From: CAZFAP01 sp964516325
GTDB taxonomy: Bacteria; Auribacterota; JABMQX01
Length of the DNA: 10,262 nucleotides
Direction of reading: 5' to 3'
NCBI GenBank assembly: GCA_964516325.1
Contig: CAZFAP010000173.1
Location: forward strand, 1-10,262
Within the stretch, counting starts at the first letter, position 1. The number at the start of each line of letters is the position of its first letter. Below are positions 6,425 through 10,262 of the stretch, piece after piece. The position numbers and the translations under genes are program-made. Under the pieces are notes generated by a model. That model was not told where the DNA came from and ran no database searches. It saw nothing but the letters and a program-made list of their open reading frames with translations.

Positions 6425-7456
6425 ATGAGCAACATGTCGGGAGTGCGAGGGGCTGTTTTCGGAGCGATTCTCGCGTTGACGCTCGGGCTTGTAACGTGGG
6501 GCCTTGTGGAATTCAGAAGTGGGATCGGGGGCGCCTCTCTGTGCGACGCCGCGGAGGAGGCAATAGGGAGCTTCGGCGGCGTCGGGCTACAGATAACCAA
6601 GAAGGAGGGGGCAATAGTCGTCCTGGAGGCTATGGAGGGTGAGCCCGCGGCTAAGGCGGGTGTGCAGCCGGGCGACCAGATCGTCAAGATAGGTGATGAG
6701 GCGGTGGGAGAGGCCCCTGCAATTGAGGAGGTCGTCTCCAAGCTGCGAGGGGAGCCTGGGACGGAGGTTACCATTACCGTGAAGCACGGAGAGGAAACGA
6801 AAACATTCACGCTGAAGAGGGAGAAGATAGAGGTTCCGGAGCCGAGGGTACGGGTTATCAGGCCAAGACCGCCCCGGATCGAAGAATGGGGACCTGAGGA
6901 ATTCGGGCCTTTTGCGTTTGAGTTGCCCGGAGTCTGGCGGGGAGACAAAAAAGCCTGGCAGGAGTATCAGGAAGCCCTCCGGAAGCTGCGAGAGGCGCAG
7001 AGGAGACTCCGGGAGTCTATGCCGCAGACGGGCCCGCGGCGGGGGTCACGATTCCCGGAGGGCATTTTCGATGTGCCGGACCTGCTCGAATGGCAGCGGG
7101 GGAAAGAGGAACTCCGGATGGATATGGACGTTCGTGAGACGGACGAGGCGATCACCATCCGGTGCGATATTCCGGGGATGAAGAAAGAAGATATAGACAT
7201 TAGCCTGAAAGGGAACATCCTGACGGTCAAAGGGGAACGCAAAGTCGAAGAGGAGGTCAAGGACGAACAGGGGAAGGTTGTCTGGAAGGAAAGAAGGTTT
7301 GGAAGTTTCAGCCGGAGCTTTACCGTTCCCGGAAAGTTCAAGACAGAGGACGTCAAGACCTCCTACGAAAGCGGCGTCCTGACGGTTGTCATCCCCAAGG
7401 AAAAAGAGGAGCCCAAGGAAGAGAAGGAAATCAAGATCAAAATCGGAACCATCTAA
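6425..7456 (+). CDS. Membrane-anchored PDZ plus Hsp20 (alpha-crystallin) fusion protein
   Basis: A 343-residue protein with an unusual domain order. Residues about 9-28 form one hydrophobic segment (VFGAILALTLGLVTWGLV), a signal anchor or signal peptide without a lipobox, so the rest should face the periplasm. Residues about 52-137 are a PDZ domain of the CtpA/S41 protease type: GVGLQI, then EGEPAAKAGVQPGDQIVKIG, LRGEPGTEVTITVKH and the closing KREKIEVPEP. No protease domain follows. A Pro/Arg-rich linker and a charged helix with coiled-coil character (about 171-200) lead to a full alpha-crystallin domain (about 231-325): DVRETDEAITIRCDIPGMKK, ILTVKGERK, RRFGSFSRSFTVP and SYESGVLTVVIPK. The tail holds the IKIKI oligomerisation motif (336-340). 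AGGAGG lies 9 bases before the ATG. It probably works as an envelope holdase whose PDZ captures exposed C-termini; that role is inference. Confidence 0.9.
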   Translation: MSNMSGVRGAVFGAILALTLGLVTWGLVEFRSGIGGASLCDAAEEAIGSFGGVGLQITKKEGAIVVLEAMEGEPAAKAGVQPGDQIVKIGDEAVGEAPAIEEVVSKLRGEPGTEVTITVKHGEETKTFTLKREKIEVPEPRVRVIRPRPPRIEEWGPEEFGPFAFELPGVWRGDKKAWQEYQEALRKLREAQRRLRESMPQTGPRRGSRFPEGIFDVPDLLEWQRGKEELRMDMDVRETDEAITIRCDIPGMKKEDIDISLKGNILTVKGERKVEEEVKDEQGKVVWKERRFGSFSRSFTVPGKFKTEDVKTSYESGVLTVVIPKEKEEPKEEKEIKIKIGTI

Positions 7457-7485
7457 CCCGCTTTATCCCGGCGGCGCCGATGTGC

Positions 7486-7547
7486 CTCTGCGCTCTCTGC
7501 GGCCTCAGTGGTAAACATCGCCCCCGTAGAGAGCGCAGAGTTTTTTT
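7486..7547 (+). terminator. Intrinsic terminator of the PDZ-Hsp20 gene, made from repeat family C
   Basis: ctctgcgctctct (7486-7498) and agagagcgcagag (7528-7540) form a perfect 13-bp stem around a 29-base loop, followed by seven T (7541-7547). The left arm and the adjoining gcggcctcagtggtaaa match the dispersed family C repeat. The T-tract overlaps the purM stop codon (TAA on the minus strand, 7548-7546), so the convergent genes share this boundary. There is no T-run for minus-strand termination. Confidence 0.8.
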
Positions 7548-8637
7548 ACGATTTGACGAACCGGTTTCCCCTGGAGACAAGCCCGATTTCGGGGAGGGCA
7601 ATCTTTTGATCCGGATCCTGCACGGCATAGCCCAGGCAGCGGGCGGGAGTGCCGTGCTTTTTGGCAATCTGACTTACCTTGTCAACATCCCCTTCGGGGC
7701 AGACCACGCAGAACCCGATTCCCATATTGAAAACGCGATACATTTCTTCGAGGGGGACATTGCCAAACTTCTGGATGAGGCGGAAGATGGGCTGGGGCTT
7801 GGGCAGAGACCCAAGAGTAAACCCGACTTTCGACTTTACTCGGGGAAGGTTGAATAAACCTCCGCCGGTGATGTGGGCGGCCGCTTTGATGCGCACCCCT
7901 TGCTTGAGCATCTCCACGATTTGAGGAGCATATATCCGGGTGGGTTCCAGCAGTTCCTCTCCGATGGTGCGGGCGAGTTCCGGCAGGTGCTTGTCGGGAG
8001 GGAAGCCGAGCTTCTCAAAAAAGACCTTGCGAGCGAGGGTGAGGCCGTTGCTGTGAATTCCGCTGCTCGGCAGCCCGATGACGACATCCCCCCCCTGAAT
8101 CGCGTCGCCGATGATGACCTTGTCGAGGTCCACTAACCCGACCGCCGTGCCCGCGAGGTCGAGTCCTTTCCCCTCTTTCTTCCCCTTGATCATGTCCTTG
8201 AGCTGCGCGGTTTCACCGCGACAGATGGTAACTCGCGCCTGCCGAGCTCCTTCCGCCAATCCTCTTCCGATCTGCTCGAGGATGTCACCGTCGAGCTTTT
8301 CCGCGGCAACGTAATTGACCATCGCGATTGGCTCGGCGCCGACGCAGAGAACGTCGTTGACATTCATCGCCACGCAATCAATTCCGACGGTATCGTATTT
8401 TCCCATCATTTCGGCGACCAACATCTTGGTTCCGACACCGTCGGTGGAAATGGCAAGCCCTTTGCCTCCTCCTATGTCGAGGACGTTTGCGAAATATCCC
8501 AGCCCAAAAACGGGCTGACCTGTAAGACCATCCCTTAACGAGAGCGTCTCCGAGACCCGCTCGAGAAGCCCCCTCATCAGGGGCTCCCTCAGATCAGTCT
8601 GCACGCCGGACCTCGCATACGTCATTTCTTCTTGCAT
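7546..8637 (-). CDS. purM: Phosphoribosylformylglycinamidine cyclo-ligase (AIR synthetase)
   Basis: The fifth step of de novo purine synthesis: ATP-dependent ring closure of FGAM to AIR, in the cytoplasm. The 363-residue product has the family landmarks in order: YARSGV near the N-terminus, ISTDGVGTK (64-71), MNVNDVLCVGAEP (91-103), CRGETAQL (139-146), GLPSSGIHSNGLTLARKV (188-205), HITGGGLFNLPRV (255-267) and FNMGIGF (303-309). GETAQL in place of GETAEMPG is a variant that I associate with some archaeal and candidate-phylum forms. The ATG at 8637 has AAGGAGGA about 10 bases upstream; the open frame extends to 8757 but that part translates a palindromic repeat. It lies 133 bases after ispD on the same strand, probably co-transcribed. 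The stop codon lies in the T-tract of the convergent gene's terminator. Confidence 0.96.
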   Translation of the reverse strand: MQEEMTYARSGVQTDLREPLMRGLLERVSETLSLRDGLTGQPVFGLGYFANVLDIGGGKGLAISTDGVGTKMLVAEMMGKYDTVGIDCVAMNVNDVLCVGAEPIAMVNYVAAEKLDGDILEQIGRGLAEGARQARVTICRGETAQLKDMIKGKKEGKGLDLAGTAVGLVDLDKVIIGDAIQGGDVVIGLPSSGIHSNGLTLARKVFFEKLGFPPDKHLPELARTIGEELLEPTRIYAPQIVEMLKQGVRIKAAAHITGGGLFNLPRVKSKVGFTLGSLPKPQPIFRLIQKFGNVPLEEMYRVFNMGIGFCVVCPEGDVDKVSQIAKKHGTPARCLGYAVQDPDQKIALPEIGLVSRGNRFVKS

Positions 8638-8660
8638 GAATTGGTGTCCTCCTTTACGCG

Positions 8661-8676
8661 TCGTCGGAAGCGGCTT
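8661..8676. repeat. 16-base direct repeat, copy 1
   Basis: tcgtcggaagcggctt occurs here, just upstream of the purM ribosome site, and again exactly at 8801-8816. The two copies flank a 124-base segment carrying a family B palindrome. Confidence 0.8.
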
Positions 8677-8728
8677 GGACGTTCCCGCGAGCATCGTGTA
8701 CCCTCCGGCCGAAGACGACAGACTGCTT

Positions 8729-8780
8729 GGACAGGATAACAGGATGTACAAGATCATCCGGTCAATCCTATCATCCTGTC
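8729..8780. repeat. Dispersed palindromic repeat, family B
   Basis: gacaggataacaggat (8730-8745) and atcctatcatcctgtc (8765-8780) form an imperfect inverted repeat with exact outer eight bases; the centre carries atcatccggtcaat as in the copy at 2514-2582. The last 10 bases overlap the 3' end of ispD and supply its stop codon. Confidence 0.8.
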
Positions 8781-9562
8781 TGAATTCTCCCGTCGGGTTT
8801 TCGTCGGAAGCGGCTTCCGGAATCCTTCGCCAAAGGCGCCCCGCTGGCGCCCCCGCCGCCCACTCGCTCCTTCAGAATGAGAGATGCCAGATCGAGGTCT
8901 CGTTTGGTCGTAACTTTCATGTTCTCGGGAGGCGCCTCGACCAGTTTGACTTTCCTCCCGAGGCGCAGGACGAGCTGGACGTCGTCGGTGACGTCTCGCA
9001 GGCCATCTCGACGAGCGGCATTGTGTGCCTCCCAGATGAGGTCAAACCGGAAAACCTGCGGCGTTTGAGCGTTGAACAAGCTCTGTCGGTTCGGGATGGA
9101 GAGGATGAATCCGTCTCTGGTCTCGAGGACGGTGTCCGTGGTCTTCGTCGCGACGGCGGCGGCGCCATGTTTCTTTGCCTCGTGGATGGATTCTTCCACG
9201 ATTTCTGCTGTAACAAGGGGTCTCGCCGCGTCGTGGATTGCCACGATTGCTGCATCGGTCCTTTTCGCCAGAGTTTGGAGAGCCTTATACGAGGAATCCT
9301 GGCGCCTCTTCCCGCCGACAATGATTCTCACCGGAACTCGAAGGCTTCGCCCAGCAAGAATTGATCTGGCTTTCGCAGTCATTCCGGGCGGAACCACGAG
9401 AACGATTTCGTCCACGGAAGGGCAACAGTCGAAAGTCTCCACCGAATGAAGGAAAAGCGGCTTTCCCCCAAGGTGGAGGAACTGTTTCGGCTCGCGACTG
9501 GGGAGCATTCTGGTTCCCTTTCCTGCCCCCAGAATAACTCCGACCGTTTTGCCAGGATTCAT
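8771..9562 (-). CDS. ispD: 2-C-methyl-D-erythritol 4-phosphate cytidylyltransferase
   Basis: Third step of the MEP isoprenoid pathway: transfers CMP from CTP to methylerythritol phosphate. Of 263 residues, the first 230 or so match the family: nucleotide loop VILGAGKGTRM (9-19), PKQF (25-28), GGKRRQDSS (83-91), IHDAARPLV (109-117), ATKTTDTVLE (138-147), NAQTPQVF (164-171), VTDDVQLV (191-198) and NMKVTTKRDLDLA (214-226). The usual first loop reads AAGxGxR; here the first alanine is glycine-neighboured LGAGKGTR, which keeps the key Lys and Arg. A tail of about 30 residues (from VGGGGASGAP) exceeds the family length and its last residues, RIQTG, are encoded by a family B repeat and its flank. 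The ATG at 9562 has only a weak AAAAGAA upstream. purM follows 133 bases later on the same strand. Confidence 0.95.
   Translation of the reverse strand: MNPGKTVGVILGAGKGTRMLPSREPKQFLHLGGKPLFLHSVETFDCCPSVDEIVLVVPPGMTAKARSILAGRSLRVPVRIIVGGKRRQDSSYKALQTLAKRTDAAIVAIHDAARPLVTAEIVEESIHEAKKHGAAAVATKTTDTVLETRDGFILSIPNRQSLFNAQTPQVFRFDLIWEAHNAARRDGLRDVTDDVQLVLRLGRKVKLVEAPPENMKVTTKRDLDLASLILKERVGGGGASGAPLAKDSGSRFRRKPDGRIQTG
8801..8816. repeat. 16-base direct repeat, copy 2
   Basis: Exact second copy of the 8661-8676 sequence. This one lies inside the extended ispD tail, where it encodes part of SGSRFRRK on the minus strand. Confidence 0.8.
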
Positions 9563-9690
9563 TTCTTTTGCTGAGTGCGTTCACGGTTGAGCAATTGCAT
9601 CGGCGTTGCGGTCGGCATGATACCAGAGCGTTCCGCCCCCGACAAGGAATTTGGGTGAGGCGCCGTAATCCGCCCGTCCCGGGGACAATT

Positions 9691-9725
9691 CACCGTCGAG
9701 AGCGCAGAGTGCGCAGAGGAGACGG
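9691..9725. repeat. Dispersed repeat family C, reverse orientation
   Basis: It reads caccgtcgagagcgcagagt then gcgcagaggagacgg; on the minus strand this is the ctctgcgcactctgcgctct pattern. Outer ccgtc/gacgg bases are complementary. It lies in the gap between ispD and the right-hand beta-helix gene. Confidence 0.65.
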
Positions 9726-9733
9726 GTTTGTGG

Positions 9734-9752
9734 CATGGGCGTCTCGCCCGTG
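9734..9752. repeat. Short palindrome, family D
   Basis: catgggcg-tct-cgcccgtg forms an 8-bp stem (one G:U in RNA) with a 3-base loop. The phrase resembles GC-rich intergenic repeats; no second good copy is seen in the window. Confidence 0.45.
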
Positions 9753-9762
9753 AGGGGAAGGA

Positions 9763-9785
9763 AACCGCAGATGGACGCAGACAGA
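9763..9785. repeat. Half copy of dispersed repeat family A
   Basis: aaccgcagatggacgcagac matches one arm of the palindrome at 1761-1826 (its reverse-complement arm reads aacc.cagatggacgca). The other arm is absent. The rest of the gap 9563-9841 shows no gene I can support. Confidence 0.6.
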
Positions 9786-9841
9786 GGTCAGCAGGGCAAG
9801 GGACAACTGCGGCCCGGAGACCCAGAGCATGTGTCAGCGGC

Positions 9842-10262
9842 TTACTCGTTCTCCATGACGCGGTAGAAGCGCCGGGGGACGGAAGGGGGCGGCGATAGTG
9901 GGAGCACGCCCACACGGTAGAACCGCTTGCCGAGGCCGTCAGGTATATCATCGAGCCACTGCCAGAAGGGACCAACCTCGACGGATTCCCAGGTCAAAAG
10001 GTCGGAAGAATACTGGAGGAGGAAACTGAGGGTTGGCGATCCTTCCTGATATTCGTACGCCCCTATATCCACTGCACGCCCGGATATGCGTGGATTTCCA
10101 CCGAGGTCTTGGCCAGCCGCCCACGAGATCCAAGCGGCCGTGTCCGCATACGACACGGCAACGTTCAGAGCCGCCGCGGTACTCCCGGCATTTATGCAGG
10201 GCGAGGTCGGCTTCAGCCGGAAATCCCCGAAGAACTGAGGGTCGAGGTGGACATTTCCCTCC
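9842..10262 (-). CDS. Partial secreted beta-helix/choice-of-anchor-Q protein (3' part)
   Basis: The 5' end lies beyond the window. The visible 139 or so residues begin EGNVHLDPQFFGDFRLKPTS and run through PCINAGS to the anchor-Q closing signature DIGAYEY, then a beta-rich C-terminal domain with two FYRV repeats (GKRFYRV and RRFYRVMENE). The first part aligns with the beta-helix protein at the left edge (EGNIHLNPRF, STSPCIG, DIGADEF), so the two are paralogs in this domain. Unlike that protein it has no Asp-rich calcium-binding segment between the Q domain and the C-terminus. A GTG at 10156 could be mistaken for the start, but the homologous sequence continues upstream to the window edge. It is presumably exported; the function is unknown. 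Confidence 0.85.
   Translation of the reverse strand, partial: EGNVHLDPQFFGDFRLKPTSPCINAGSTAAALNVAVSYADTAAWISWAAGQDLGGNPRISGRAVDIGAYEYQEGSPTLSFLLQYSSDLLTWESVEVGPFWQWLDDIPDGLGKRFYRVGVLPLSPPPSVPRRFYRVMENE

Noticed and set aside
8638..8757. Extended purM start at 8757
   Set aside because: The extension reads through a family B palindrome and one 16-base direct repeat; AAGGAGGA in front of the ATG at 8637 and the family's normal N-terminus favour the shorter form.
1761..9785. CRISPR array
   Set aside because: The recurring units are dispersed palindromes without regular spacing or unique spacers, and no cas gene is present.

Overview
The window reads as a GC-rich chromosomal segment of an uncultured Gram-negative bacterium. 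A type IV pilus retraction ATPase, a family 9 (LPS-type) glycosyltransferase, MEP-pathway isoprenoid synthesis (ispD) and secreted beta-helix proteins with choice-of-anchor-Q domains all point to a diderm. The intergenic regions carry short palindromic repeats of a kind I associate with PVC-group and nearby candidate phyla. The sequence alone does not fix the phylum.

Layout. Positions 1-194 hold a hairpin and a probable terminator. A secreted beta-helix protein lies on the minus strand, about 195-1700. From about 1700 to 3135 I find no convincing protein gene. This stretch is packed with repeat hairpins (1761-1991, 2514-2582), a long spaced inverted repeat (2187-2313) and a plus-strand structured RNA candidate ending in a strong intrinsic terminator (2860-3028). 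On the minus strand follow a PHP-domain phosphoesterase (3136-4032) and a PilT/PilU ATPase (4004-5098), which overlap and probably form one operon read from a sigma70-like promoter at 5153-5181. Diverging on the plus strand are a GT9 glycosyltransferase (5291-6310) and a membrane-anchored PDZ plus Hsp20 fusion (6425-7456). The fusion ends at a terminator built from a dispersed repeat. Converging on the minus strand are ispD (8771-9562) and purM (7546-8637), with a palindromic repeat between them. The right edge holds the 3' part of a second beta-helix/anchor-Q gene (9842 to beyond the window).

The housekeeping genes (purM, ispD, the pilus ATPase) look intact. The most unusual object is the 343-residue protein that joins an N-terminal membrane segment, a CtpA/S41-type PDZ domain and a complete alpha-crystallin domain. 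This looks like an envelope-facing small heat shock protein with its own peptide-binding module. The second theme is that dispersed palindromes have become working parts of genes: one is the terminator of the PDZ-Hsp20 gene with its T-tract reaching the purM stop codon, one supplies the ispD stop codon, and several crowd the upstream side of the first beta-helix gene.
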